Source of the DNA: Rhodoglobus sp.
GTDB taxonomy: Bacteria; Actinomycetota; Actinomycetes; Actinomycetales; Microbacteriaceae
NCBI GenBank assembly: GCA_025464445.1
Contig: JAODLY010000055.1
Location: 34,549 to 98,548, forward strand
DNA: 64,000 bases
Direction of reading: 5' to 3'
Of the stretch, positions 27,760 to 36,369 are shown piece by piece. Position numbers and translations under genes: made by a program. The notes beneath the pieces are model-generated. The model made no database searches. It saw nothing but the letters and a program-made list of their open reading frames with translations, and was not told the DNA's origin. Within the stretch, counting starts at the first letter, position 1; every line of letters starts with the position of its first letter.

Positions 27760-28617
27760 TCAGCCGCGGTCGGGGAACCCCCGCGGCATCCCGCCCAGCA
27801 CCGGCGCGAGCCGATCGAGACCCCCGCGCTCGAGGGCGAGCGCCGCTGCCTCCCGGTCCCTGCGCAGGGATGCGACGGCGGCAAGGAAGAGCTCGGCGTC
27901 TGAGTGGGGGACGGGCGACACGTAGATCGAGACCTCATTGGCGAGGGACCGGCTCAGCCTGTCCCTCGTTCCTGGGGTGAACCCTCCGGCCTGGGCGAGA
28001 AACTGCGCCACTCGCCGGGCAAGGGCGTCGGGCATGCGTGCGACATCCGCTGTGCGAGCCCAGTCCTGCAGGGCCACGGGAACGCCGAACACGGGGTTCA
28101 CCGCGCGGGATACCCGTTCGTTCTGGCTGTAGGTGCCGGCGACGAGATCGCCGAGGCGTTGCGACCGGCCGTTGAGCAGCGCGACGATCGCGGCGAGCCC
28201 GCCGATGGTCGCGTAGACCTCCAGTATGCCGATGAACGCCCTGATGAACGCGTGCCGGAACCCTATCGATCCGCCGTCATCCCGAACTATGCGCGCACCG
28301 ATCGCGAGCTTGCCGAGGGACTTGCCCTGGGAGAGCGTCTCGACGGCGACGGGGATCACGACGAGGCAGAGCACGAGCCCTACGACACCGATTGCCGTGG
28401 ACATCGCCTGGTCGAGCCCGAACTGGCTGCTGATATTGAAGGCGATGACGAGCACGAGGATGTAGCCGCCGAAATAGACGAACCAGTCGATGATCGCGCC
28501 CGCAGCACGCAGCACGAAACTCGCCGGCCGCAGGTCGAGGGCGACGGCTTCGCCGGTGATGAGTTCCTGCGGCTGCTCGACGTGATCGATCGCCATCGTG
28601 CGTTCGACCCTGGCCAT
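27760..28617 (-). CDS. RDD family membrane protein
   Basis: A 285-residue protein with an RDD domain in residues 30-150: FVLRAAGAIIDWFVYFGGYI (Arg and Asp of the first helix), a second helix near 75, and GKSLGKLAIGARIVRDDGGS with the second conserved Asp. The C-terminal 130 residues are soluble. It is divergent from the SpoIIM-like gene, a pairing common in actinomycetes, where both lie near MoxR/DUF58 genes. The start is uncertain: ATG 28617 lacks a ribosome-binding site but lies just after TAAATG, compatible with a leaderless message; ATG 28596 is the alternative. The transport or signalling role is unknown. Confidence 0.82.
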   Translation of the reverse strand: MARVERTMAIDHVEQPQELITGEAVALDLRPASFVLRAAGAIIDWFVYFGGYILVLVIAFNISSQFGLDQAMSTAIGVVGLVLCLVVIPVAVETLSQGKSLGKLAIGARIVRDDGGSIGFRHAFIRAFIGILEVYATIGGLAAIVALLNGRSQRLGDLVAGTYSQNERVSRAVNPVFGVPVALQDWARTADVARMPDALARRVAQFLAQAGGFTPGTRDRLSRSLANEVSIYVSPVPHSDAELFLAAVASLRRDREAAALALERGGLDRLAPVLGGMPRGFPDRG

Positions 28618-28633
28618 GCCATCATTTAAGCAG

Positions 28634-29626
28634 ATGGATCTCGACGCATACTCCGCCGCCCACCGCGAAGAGTGGGACAGGCTTGCCCGGCTGGGTTCGA
28701 AACGCCGATTCAGCGGCATCGAGGCCGACGAGCTCATCGATCGCTACCAGTCAGGGGCGAGCCAGCTGTCCGCGATCAAGACGACCGCGGGCCAGACGGT
28801 GCAGGGCGATCGGCTGTCGCTGTGGCTCAGCCGGGCGCGGCTTCGATTCACCGGCGCGTCGGCCAACGTGCTCAGCCAGCTGCCCAAATTCTTCGTCGCC
28901 CAGCTGCCAGCAGCGCTCTACCGCATCAGGTGGCTCTGCCTGGTCATTGCCGCGGCGACCTTCCTCATCGCGTTCCTCTACGGCTGGTGGGCGACCGCCA
29001 ACCCGCAGGTGCTCTCCAGCCTCGGCTCGGAGTCCGAGCTGGAGGCATACACGAAGCAATTCGTGAGCTACTACTCCGACTTCTCCGGCTCGTCATTCAC
29101 GAGCGTCGTGTGGACGAACAATGCCTTCCTCGCCGCGCAGTGCATCGCGTTCGGCATCATCGGCGTCTACCCGGCGGTGCTGCTGTTCACCAACGCCCAG
29201 AACCTCGGCTACTCCGGCGCCATCATGAACCACTTCGGCGAACTCGACACGTTCTTCCTCTACATCGCGCCGCACGGGCAGCTCGAGCTCTACTCGCTCT
29301 TCGTGGCCGGGGCTGCGGGCCTGCGCATCTTCTGGGCCTGGATCGCCCCAGGCGCGCGCGGGCGGGGACGAGCCCTCGCCGAGGAGGGCAGGGCGCTGTT
29401 CACCATAGTCATCGGCCTCATCCTCTCGCTGCTGGTGTCCGGGCTCATCGAGGGCTTCGTAACGAGGCAGCCGTGGCCCTGGCCGGTCAAGATCGGCATC
29501 GGCACGCTCGCCCTTGCCTGCTTTGTCGTCTACCAGTGGGTGCTCGGGGGCAGGGCGGCCCGCGCGGGCGAGACGGGCGACCTCGACGAGTTCGAGGCCG
29601 GTGCTCGCCAGTTGGTCGCGGGATGA
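28634..29626 (+). CDS. SpoIIM-like (stage II sporulation protein M) membrane protein
   Basis: A 330-residue membrane protein. The first 100 residues are cytoplasmic and helical (DLDAYSAAHREEWDRLARLG). Several helices follow (about 110-130, 165-200, 225-245, 255-280), with VVWTNNAFLAAQCIAFGIIG and LELYSLFVAGAAGLRIFWAW typical of SpoIIM-domain proteins. In non-sporulating actinomycetes this gene accompanies RDD, MoxR and DUF58 genes; its function there is unproven. The start at ATG 28634 is 16 bp from the divergent RDD start, so the promoters must overlap. Its stop overlaps the MFS gene by ATGA. Confidence 0.85.
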   Translation: MDLDAYSAAHREEWDRLARLGSKRRFSGIEADELIDRYQSGASQLSAIKTTAGQTVQGDRLSLWLSRARLRFTGASANVLSQLPKFFVAQLPAALYRIRWLCLVIAAATFLIAFLYGWWATANPQVLSSLGSESELEAYTKQFVSYYSDFSGSSFTSVVWTNNAFLAAQCIAFGIIGVYPAVLLFTNAQNLGYSGAIMNHFGELDTFFLYIAPHGQLELYSLFVAGAAGLRIFWAWIAPGARGRGRALAEEGRALFTIVIGLILSLLVSGLIEGFVTRQPWPWPVKIGIGTLALACFVVYQWVLGGRAARAGETGDLDEFEAGARQLVAG

Positions 29627-30933
29627 CCACGCCGCTGCCGCTACTGCGCAACAGGAGCTTCCTCTGGTTGTGGACGGGCCAAACGATCAGCCAGCTCGGC
29701 TCCCAGTTCACGGGACTCGCGCTGCCGGTGCTCGCGGTGAGTGTGCTCGGCGCCACCGAATTCCAGGTCGGGGTGCTGGGTGCTGCCGAGACGGCGGCCT
29801 TCCTCCTCGTCGGACTTCCAGCCGGGGCGTGGATCGACAGGATGCTCAAACGCCGGGTGATGATCGCCGCCGACCTGGTGCGCGCGCTCACGCTCGTGGC
29901 TATTCCGGTGTTGTGGTTCGCGGGCATCCTCGAAATCTGGCAGCTGTTCGTGGTCGGGGCGATCGTGGGAGTGGGGACGGTATTCTTCGACGTCTCGTAC
30001 CAGAGCTACATCCCCGTGCTGCTTCCCGGGGAACAGATCACGAGCGCCAACTCCAGGCTCGAAACCACCTCCCAGGTGGCCCGTATCGGCGGCCCGGGGC
30101 TCGCCGGTGCGCTCCTCGGTGTCGTGAGCGCGCCCCTGCTGCTGCTCGCGGACGGAATCTCCTACCTCTTCTCCGCGTTCGCGATCTGGCGCACGCGCGA
30201 CTCGGAGAGCCTTCCCGATCCCCGGGACCGCGAGAGCCTGCCGCGGGAGATCGCGGAAGGCTTGCGGTTCGTGTTCGGCCATCACATCCTCTGGCGGATC
30301 ACGGCGACCACGGGAACGAGCAACCTGTTCTCCACCATCGTCTTCACCCTTGAGGCGATCCTCATCCTCCGCATCCTGGGGTTCAGCCCGGTCACGCTTG
30401 GAATCATCTTCGGGATCGGCTCAGCGGGTGGCCTGGTCGGCGCTGTTTCGACGCCGTGGCTCACCAAACGCATCGGGGAAGGGACCGCCGTCTCGCTGTC
30501 GGCGGTGGTCCTGGGGATCACCGGATTCAGCCTGCCCCTGGCTGGGACCATTCCGGCCATCGCGCTGCCGGTGCTGCTGATCGGGGCGTTTCTGCAGTCG
30601 TTCCTCGTGCTGGTCTACAACATCACCCAGGTCACGATGCGGCAGCGCCTGACGCCGCCCAGGCTGCTCGGGCGGATGAACGCCTCCATCCGGTTCGTCG
30701 TTTGGGGTGTCATGCCGATCGGGAGCATCCTCTCGGGCGTGCTCGGCACAGCGCTCGGCGTGATACAGACGATGTGGATCGGAGCCGTCGGCGTCCTGCT
30801 GTCCGCCGGGTTTGTGCTGTTCTCTCCGATCACCGCGATGAGGGTGCTGCCCAGCGAGCAGTTGGCCGATCCGCGCAACGTGGTGCAGCCGGTCGATGAG
30901 GCGCGGGCGGAGGATCCACGACCCGAGCTGTGA
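29623..30933 (+). CDS. MFS transporter, EntS/MFS_3-like exporter
   Basis: A 436-residue transporter with two six-helix halves. It opens LLRNRSFLWLWTGQTISQLG, a standard start for EntS-like MFS_3 proteins. The helix 2-3 loop GLPAGAWIDRMLKRRVMIAA carries the Asp-Arg motif A, and the loop after helix 4 has SYQSYIPVLLPGEQITSANS. Such proteins export siderophores, macrolides or other small molecules with proton antiport. It overlaps the SpoIIM-like gene by ATGA and may be co-transcribed. No biosynthetic gene is nearby, so the substrate is unknown. A 10-bp hairpin follows the stop. Confidence 0.85.
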   Translation: MTTPLPLLRNRSFLWLWTGQTISQLGSQFTGLALPVLAVSVLGATEFQVGVLGAAETAAFLLVGLPAGAWIDRMLKRRVMIAADLVRALTLVAIPVLWFAGILEIWQLFVVGAIVGVGTVFFDVSYQSYIPVLLPGEQITSANSRLETTSQVARIGGPGLAGALLGVVSAPLLLLADGISYLFSAFAIWRTRDSESLPDPRDRESLPREIAEGLRFVFGHHILWRITATTGTSNLFSTIVFTLEAILILRILGFSPVTLGIIFGIGSAGGLVGAVSTPWLTKRIGEGTAVSLSAVVLGITGFSLPLAGTIPAIALPVLLIGAFLQSFLVLVYNITQVTMRQRLTPPRLLGRMNASIRFVVWGVMPIGSILSGVLGTALGVIQTMWIGAVGVLLSAGFVLFSPITAMRVLPSEQLADPRNVVQPVDEARAEDPRPEL

Positions 30934-30939
30934 ACGTGC

Positions 30940-30970
30940 GGATGCCCGGAGCCTGCGGCCCCGGGCATCC
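30940..30970. terminator. hairpin between convergent MFS and SCO4226-like genes
   Basis: GGATGCCCGG (30940-30949) and CCGGGCATCC (30961-30970) form a perfect 10-bp stem with an 11-base loop in the 55-bp gap between two converging genes. There is no T-run, so it may act as a bidirectional attenuator or a Rho-assisted terminator. Confidence 0.55.
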
Positions 30971-30988
30971 GATGCGCCAGTGGTCCGG

Positions 30989-31237
30989 TCAGACCGCTGA
31001 GGCGATTTCGTAGACCTCCGTCGTCGGGATGCCCGACTTCTCGTGAACGCGCATGATGGCTTCCTTCGACGGACCCGTCGACAGGCAGAACGCCTTGCCG
31101 GACTCCGGGTCCAGCCACGCGTGCTCGAAGTGGACACCCTCTGCGCCCTCGTTGGCGAGGTCGAGCGCGTGCGCCTCGGCCAGCTGGTCCTGCGTGACTC
31201 CGACGAATCCCTCGTGAACATCAATGAAACGTGCCAT
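30989..31237 (-). CDS. SCO4226-like nickel-binding / DUF4242 protein
   Basis: An 82-residue ferredoxin-like alpha/beta protein: MARFIDVHEGFVGVTQDQLA, then GVHFEHAWLDPESGKAFCLS and MRVHEKSGIPTTEVYEIAS. The pattern matches the DUF4242/SCO4226 family, whose Streptomyces member binds nickel. The start is ATG 31237, with a perfect AAGGAGG seven bases upstream. It is divergent from the LAL regulator, with 125 bp between the starts. The cellular role is not established; metal handling or small-ligand binding are possibilities. Confidence 0.8.
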   Translation of the reverse strand: MARFIDVHEGFVGVTQDQLAEAHALDLANEGAEGVHFEHAWLDPESGKAFCLSTGPSKEAIMRVHEKSGIPTTEVYEIASAV

Positions 31238-31307
31238 GAGGCACCTCCTTCTCTCGTGATCTTCGACTTCAAGAATCGCCCGTAGTTCACGCCCGGGCAT
31301 CGGTCAT

Positions 31308-31362
31308 CCGACCGATCAAGGCCGACCGGTCTGGCCCGCGCCGACCGACCTATACTTTCGGC
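31308..31362 (+). promoter_or_regulatory. LAL regulator promoter with CCGACCG direct repeats
   Basis: TATACT at 31351-31356 ends six bases before the ATG at 31363, so transcription probably begins at the start codon (leaderless mRNA). Upstream, CCGACCG occurs three times in direct orientation, at 31308-31314, 31322-31328 and 31341-31347. These are candidate activator or autoregulator sites. Confidence 0.5.
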
Positions 31363-34152
31363 ATGGTCGAGGATGCTCGCCGCAACGAGCGCGTCAGTCC
31401 CGTGCTCGTGGGCAGGGCAGAGGCCATCGACCTCGCGGTGCGACGCTGGGACGCTGCCGGCAGCGGCCCAGGGCACCTCCTGCTCGTCGCCGGCGAGGCC
31501 GGCATCGGCAAGTCGCGCCTGCTGCGCGAACTGCCCGCTCGCCTGTCCGGCGACGTCCTCGTCGTCGACGCCGCGACATTCCCGCGGGATGCCCAGGCCG
31601 CCGGCGCGGTCATGCTCGCGCTCGCGGATGGCTTCAGCAGGGCGGGCAGAGCCACCGTCGCTGCGACCCTGCGCGAGCGGTTGCTCAGAACCGATGAGGG
31701 GGGCGACTCCTCGCGCCGCCGCAGGCTGCTCGTGGGCGACCTTGCCGAGATCATCGCGGCCGCCGCAGCGGAACGCCCCACCCTCCTGCGGTTCGAGGAC
31801 CTGCACTGGGCGGACGACCCCAGCCTCGATGTGCTCGACCGGCTGGCTGCGGCCCTGCGCGGCGGGCACGGGATGGTGATCGCGACCTACCGCACTGACG
31901 AGTTGGGGCCGCACACTTCACTCGGCGCCTGGCGGGTGAGGCTCCTGTCCCAACGGCTGGCCGAGGAGGTCCGCCTGCCGCGGCTGGGCGCCGAGAACAC
32001 CGCAGCCATCGTGGAAGCCATCACGGGGAGTGCGCCGACCCCGGGCTACCTCGCAGAGCTGCAGGCCCGCAGCGACGGCATCCCGCTGCATATCGAGGAG
32101 TTGCTGGCGGGCGGCTCCCTGGCTGTCGTGCCTGACACCGTGGCTCTGTCCGTGGCTGCACGCGCCGACACCCTCGACGCGACAACCCGCGCCGTGCTGG
32201 ACGCTGGTGCCGTGATCGGAAGGTCCTTCGGAGTCGACATGCTGAGGGCCGTGACCGCGACGTCCCCCGATGAGCTGGACGCTGCGCTCGAGGGACTTGT
32301 CGATAGCCATCTCGTCGTGCCCACCGATGAGTTGTTCGTGTTCAGGCACGCGCTCATCTGCGACGTGGTCTACGCGGAGGTGCCGCCGAATCGCAAGCGT
32401 GCTCTTCACGCCGCGGTCGCGAGCGCGGCCGAGCTCGCGGGCCTGAGCGACTCGTACATCTCCGACCACTACGAGAAGGCGAGGGATGCGGCGAACGCCT
32501 ACCGGCACGCGCTGGCCGGTGCACGGTACGCCGTGCGGGTCTCCGCACACCGGGAGGCCGCCGAACTGTTCCGCCGCGCCGTTCGGACGGCGCCCGCCGA
32601 CCTTCCCGTCATCGAGCGCGCCGCCCTCGACGCAGACCTTGCTGTCGAGCTCGCCGCGGTCGATGACAATGAGGGTGCCGCCGCCGGCCTCGCCTCCGCG
32701 ATCGAGCGGTACCGCGCAGCGGGTGACGAATCCGCGGCAGCCGCGCTCGTCCCCGGCCTCATGTCGGCGCGCCACTTGCTCGGGGGAGACCTCGTGGGGC
32801 GCGCGGCTCTCGCCCACGAGGCGCTGTCGCGACTCGGGGTGGACGACAGCGAGCGCGCGATGACGGCGCGTACCCGGCTGTACGCCGCGCTGGCCGCGGC
32901 GCACATGCTCGACCGCAGCCTCGATGAGGCACTGGACTATGGGGGCCGGGCGGTCACGATGCTCGCTGGCCGCGGCTCGCGGGCCGACATCGACTCGACA
33001 GTCGGCTCCGTGCTCGTCTTCGCCGGTCGCGGCCACGAGGGCTGGTCGATGCTCGAGGCCGCCATCGCCTCGAGCGCCGCCGCCGGCCTGGAAGCCGAGA
33101 CGGCGCGGGGCTACCGGATGCTCGGCTCCTGCGCGTCCGTGCTCGTCGAGTACGACCGTGCCGACCGCTGGATCGCGGAAGGGCTCGACTACGCGGCACG
33201 CACCGAGCGCTGGAACGACCTGCACTACCTCGCCGCCCATGCCGGCCACGTTCTTTGGGCACGCGGGCACTACGCGGAGGCCGAGAAGCGCGCACAGGCA
33301 GCGCTCGCCGAGGGTCGCGGAATCACGACGAGGATCACCGCGCTTGTCGTGCTCGGGTATGTAGCCCTGGCCCAGGACAGGCTCGACGCCGCGCGAGGGC
33401 ACCTCGAGGAGGCGCTCGCGCTCGCCGAACCGATGGCCGAGCTGCAGCGCGTCTCGCCAGCCCTCTGGGGGCTCGCCGAGGTGGCCCTTCATTCCGGCGG
33501 CCCCGCGCTCGCTGCGGGTATCGCCGAGCGCGGCTTCGGCGAGTCGGCGAGGGTCGCGGATGCCGCGTACCTGTTCCCCTTCGTCGTGACCGGCACCAGG
33601 GCCTACCTCGCCCTGCGTGATACCGGCCCCGCCCGCGACTGGCTGCAGCGCTGCTCCGGCCTGCTGCGCGGGCGGGATATCCCGGGCACCCTGCCCGCGC
33701 TCGGGCACGCCGGGGGACTCATCCAACTCGCCGAGGGGCAGACCGGGGTGGCGCGCGCGCTACTGGAGACGGCATCGGCGGAATGGGATGCGCTCGGCCG
33801 CGCCTGGGAGGGCGGCCAGGCGCTCGTCGACCTCGCGCTGTGCGCCGTCCGCTCGCGGCGCCCAGCGGACGCAGTACGGCTGGTCGCTGGAGCGAGGGCG
33901 CGGGTGGAGAGCGAGAGCCTGCTTGAGTCCCTCGCCGCCGCGGTGAATGTCGGCGGGGCCGACGGGAGCCCGCTGAGCTCGCGGGAATCCGAGGTGGCTG
34001 CCCTCGTGGCATCCGGTCTCACCAACCGGGAGATCGCGGCAAGGCTGGTCATCTCGCCGAAGACCGCATCGACGCATGTCGAGCATATCCTCGCGAAACT
34101 CGGGGTGGCCCGGCGAGCGGAGATCGCGGCCTGGGTGGCCAGGAAGTCATGA
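31363..34152 (+). CDS. LuxR-family regulator of the LAL type with AAA ATPase domain
   Basis: A 929-residue regulator. The N-terminal ATPase has Walker A GEAGIGKS at residues 44-51 and a LRFEDLHWADDPSLDVLDRL Walker B region near 145. A long helical TPR-like section fills about residues 350-850. The C-terminal LuxR helix-turn-helix (SSRESEVAALVASGLTNREI ... KTASTHVEHILAKLGV) occupies the last 65 residues. LAL proteins bind ATP and a ligand and activate catabolic or secondary-metabolite genes. It is monocistronic, with a TATACT -10 six bases before the ATG. The neighbouring MFS and aquaporin genes are possible targets, but no evidence links them. Confidence 0.9.
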   Translation: MVEDARRNERVSPVLVGRAEAIDLAVRRWDAAGSGPGHLLLVAGEAGIGKSRLLRELPARLSGDVLVVDAATFPRDAQAAGAVMLALADGFSRAGRATVAATLRERLLRTDEGGDSSRRRRLLVGDLAEIIAAAAAERPTLLRFEDLHWADDPSLDVLDRLAAALRGGHGMVIATYRTDELGPHTSLGAWRVRLLSQRLAEEVRLPRLGAENTAAIVEAITGSAPTPGYLAELQARSDGIPLHIEELLAGGSLAVVPDTVALSVAARADTLDATTRAVLDAGAVIGRSFGVDMLRAVTATSPDELDAALEGLVDSHLVVPTDELFVFRHALICDVVYAEVPPNRKRALHAAVASAAELAGLSDSYISDHYEKARDAANAYRHALAGARYAVRVSAHREAAELFRRAVRTAPADLPVIERAALDADLAVELAAVDDNEGAAAGLASAIERYRAAGDESAAAALVPGLMSARHLLGGDLVGRAALAHEALSRLGVDDSERAMTARTRLYAALAAAHMLDRSLDEALDYGGRAVTMLAGRGSRADIDSTVGSVLVFAGRGHEGWSMLEAAIASSAAAGLEAETARGYRMLGSCASVLVEYDRADRWIAEGLDYAARTERWNDLHYLAAHAGHVLWARGHYAEAEKRAQAALAEGRGITTRITALVVLGYVALAQDRLDAARGHLEEALALAEPMAELQRVSPALWGLAEVALHSGGPALAAGIAERGFGESARVADAAYLFPFVVTGTRAYLALRDTGPARDWLQRCSGLLRGRDIPGTLPALGHAGGLIQLAEGQTGVARALLETASAEWDALGRAWEGGQALVDLALCAVRSRRPADAVRLVAGARARVESESLLESLAAAVNVGGADGSPLSSRESEVAALVASGLTNREIAARLVISPKTASTHVEHILAKLGVARRAEIAAWVARKS

Positions 34153-34157
34153 AACGA

Positions 34158-34194
34158 CGAAGGCCCCGGCCTCGAGCGGCTACCGGGACCTTCG
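34158..34194. terminator. bidirectional hairpin between LAL regulator and aquaporin
   Basis: CGAAGGCCCCGG (34158-34169) pairs with CCGGGACCTTCG (34183-34194), 11 of 12 matches and a 13-base loop, in the 51-bp gap between convergent genes. No clear T-run is present. The symmetric placement suggests it ends transcription from both sides. Confidence 0.6.
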
Positions 34195-34203
34195 ATCGGA
34201 GAG

Positions 34204-34959
34204 CTACGCGCTCTTGCGGTCGAACAGCACCCTGTAGCTGACGCCGGCGATGAGCCCGCCGACGAGCGGGGCCAGGATGAACACCCAGAGCTGGGCGAGT
34301 GCATCGGGTCCGCCGTAGATCGCCGTGGCGATAGACCGTGCCGGGTTCACCGAAGCGTTGCTGATCGGGATCGCCACCAGGTGGATGAGGGTGAGGGTGA
34401 GCCCGATCGCGAGCGGCGCGAACCCGGTGGGAGCGCGCCGGTCGGTCACACCGAGGATCACGTAGAGGAACAGCGCGGTGAGCACGATCTCGGCGACGAT
34501 GACCGAGACGAGGCCGAAGCCGGCGGGGGAGTGGGCGTCGTAACCGTTGGAGGCGAAGCCGCTCTTTGTCACGTCGGACAGGAACCCTGCGGGGCCGCCT
34601 GCTGCGATGGCGAAGAGGACGGTCGTGGCGATGGCCCCGCCCGCGAGCTGCGCGCCGAAGTAGGGCAGCACGTCTTTCCAGGCGAACCGGCCGGCGGCGG
34701 CGGCACCGAGCGTAACCGCGGGGTTGAAGTGGCCGCCCGAGATGTGGCCCACCGCATAGGCGCCGGCGATCACCGTGAGGCCGACGGCGAGCGCGACTCC
34801 GAGTATCCCCGTGTTGCTCGCCGTGAACAGGGCGGTACCGATGACGCCGAACACGAGAAGGAACGTGCCGAACACCTCGGCGATGAGGCGCGCGGGAAGT
34901 GCGGGGGCTGCGAGGGGAACGTCCGCGTTCGTTACGGTGCCGGAATCTGCCTTGGCCAA
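34204..34959 (-). CDS. aqpZ: aquaporin Z-like MIP channel
   Basis: A 251-residue six-helix channel with both NPA boxes: GGHFNPAVTLG (NPA at 79-81) and SNASVNPARSIATAIYGG (NPA at 205-207, followed by the selectivity-filter Arg208). LIHLVAIPISN contributes the filter histidine (H193), which favours water over glycerol. The start is TTG 34959, with AAAGG eight bases upstream. An ATG at 35001 would add 14 residues but has no ribosome-binding site. It ends convergently with the LAL regulator. The expected role is rapid water flux in osmotic stress. Confidence 0.88.
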   Translation of the reverse strand: MAKADSGTVTNADVPLAAPALPARLIAEVFGTFLLVFGVIGTALFTASNTGILGVALAVGLTVIAGAYAVGHISGGHFNPAVTLGAAAAGRFAWKDVLPYFGAQLAGGAIATTVLFAIAAGGPAGFLSDVTKSGFASNGYDAHSPAGFGLVSVIVAEIVLTALFLYVILGVTDRRAPTGFAPLAIGLTLTLIHLVAIPISNASVNPARSIATAIYGGPDALAQLWVFILAPLVGGLIAGVSYRVLFDRKSA

Positions 34960-35041
34960 GTGGAGTGCCTTTCTGTGGGGTTGCTGGATCGGTTCGACCA
35001 TACTCGCGCCGGGCCCGCCGACGGGTGCCCCGCGCGGGTCA

Positions 35042-36334
35042 CTAGAGCCTGCCGGCCGCCTTGAGCGCGATGTAGCGGTCGGCGAGGGCCGGCGGCAAGT
35101 CCTGGGGCGCGCCCGTGACCACCTCCGCGCCGAGCTGGCGGATGGCCGCGGCGACCCTGGCCTGGTCGAGGAGGGCGCGCTCGGCGGCCGCGGCCCGGTA
35201 GACCTCCTCGCGCGTGCTGCGGGCGAGCGTGGCATCCAGCACTGTCGGATCTGTCACGGACGCCACGACCACCGTGTGTTTGCGCGTGAGCTGCGGCAGC
35301 ACGGACAGCAGCCCCCGCGCCGCCCCCGGCGCGTCTATCGTCGTGGCGAGCACCACGAGGGCCCGGTGGGCGGTGACACTGCGCACGAGGGCTGGAACCG
35401 CCGTCCAATCCATCTCGATGAGCTCCGGTTCCACGGGCGCCATGCTCGAGACCATGCGCGAGAGCAGCTCGGCCCCCTGCGCGCCTTGCACCCTGGCCCG
35501 CACCCTGCGGTCGTAGATGACGAGGTCGATGCGGTCGCCAGCGCCCGATGCGAGGGCCGCGAGCAGCAGCGCAGACTCGAAGGCGGTGTCGATGCGCGGC
35601 TCGTTGTCGATGCGTGCTGCCGAGGTGCGGCCGCTATCGATGACGATGACGACCCTGCGGTCGCGTTCGGGGCGCCAGGTGCGCACGACGAGATCCTTGC
35701 GCCTTGCGGTGGCGCGCCAGTCGATGGAGCGCACGTCGTCACCGCGCACGTAGTCGCGCAGGCTGTCGAACTCCGTGCCCTGGCCGCGGATGAGCACGCT
35801 CGTGGCCCCGTCGAGCTCCCGCAGGCGGGCGAGCCGGGACGGCAGGTGTTTGCGCGAGTTGAACGGGGGCAGTACCGAAATCGACCCCGGCAGCTCGAAT
35901 GTTGCCTGGCGGGCGACGAGGCGCAGCGGGCCGAACGAGCGGATAGTGACCTGCCCTGCCCTGCGCTCGCCCCGTCGGAACGGGGTGAGCATCGTCGTGA
36001 CGGCCCTGCGCTCGCCGACCGGCAGGTCGATGCGAGCGGTCCTGGGGCTTGCCACGGCCGAAGGCTGCCAACCGTCGCGCACGATGCCGTGCACCCGCCG
36101 CCTGCCGCCGTTGGTGAGCATGAGGCTGGAGGCGACCGTCTCGCCAAGCCGCACCCTGCCGGGCAGGTCGCGGCTGAGGATGACGCGCCGCGGAGAGCCC
36201 GCGATGAGGATATCGATCACCCCGAGCAGCACAGCGCCGCCGAGCCACAGGCCGAGCACGCCGGGATCCCCCGTCACGATGATCGGCAGGACGCCGAGCA
36301 CCACGAGGGCGACAAACCAGCCGCTAATCGACAC
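35042..36334 (-). CDS. DUF58 domain protein
   Basis: A 430-residue protein with two N-terminal transmembrane helices (residues 5-40) and a DUF58 core. The diagnostic stretch is EFDSLRDYVRGDDVRSIDWR followed by RKDLVVRTWRPERDRRVVIV, leading into a VWA-like fold (VIVIDSGRTSAARIDNEPRI). DUF58 proteins work with MoxR ATPases, encoded 35 bp upstream in the same operon, probably in envelope protein maturation or stress responses. It is the last gene of a five-gene minus-strand operon. The ligand or client protein is unknown. Confidence 0.87.
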   Translation of the reverse strand: MSISGWFVALVVLGVLPIIVTGDPGVLGLWLGGAVLLGVIDILIAGSPRRVILSRDLPGRVRLGETVASSLMLTNGGRRRVHGIVRDGWQPSAVASPRTARIDLPVGERRAVTTMLTPFRRGERRAGQVTIRSFGPLRLVARQATFELPGSISVLPPFNSRKHLPSRLARLRELDGATSVLIRGQGTEFDSLRDYVRGDDVRSIDWRATARRKDLVVRTWRPERDRRVVIVIDSGRTSAARIDNEPRIDTAFESALLLAALASGAGDRIDLVIYDRRVRARVQGAQGAELLSRMVSSMAPVEPELIEMDWTAVPALVRSVTAHRALVVLATTIDAPGAARGLLSVLPQLTRKHTVVVASVTDPTVLDATLARSTREEVYRAAAAERALLDQARVAAAIRQLGAEVVTGAPQDLPPALADRYIALKAAGRL

Positions 36335-36369
36335 TTCGTGCAGTCCCTTTCAACCTCGGTCGCAGCATC

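Noticed and set aside
31918..33726. 602-residue open frame on the minus strand
   Set aside because: Antisense to the LAL regulator, which has clear Walker and helix-turn-helix motifs; the composition is Gly/Arg-rich noise.
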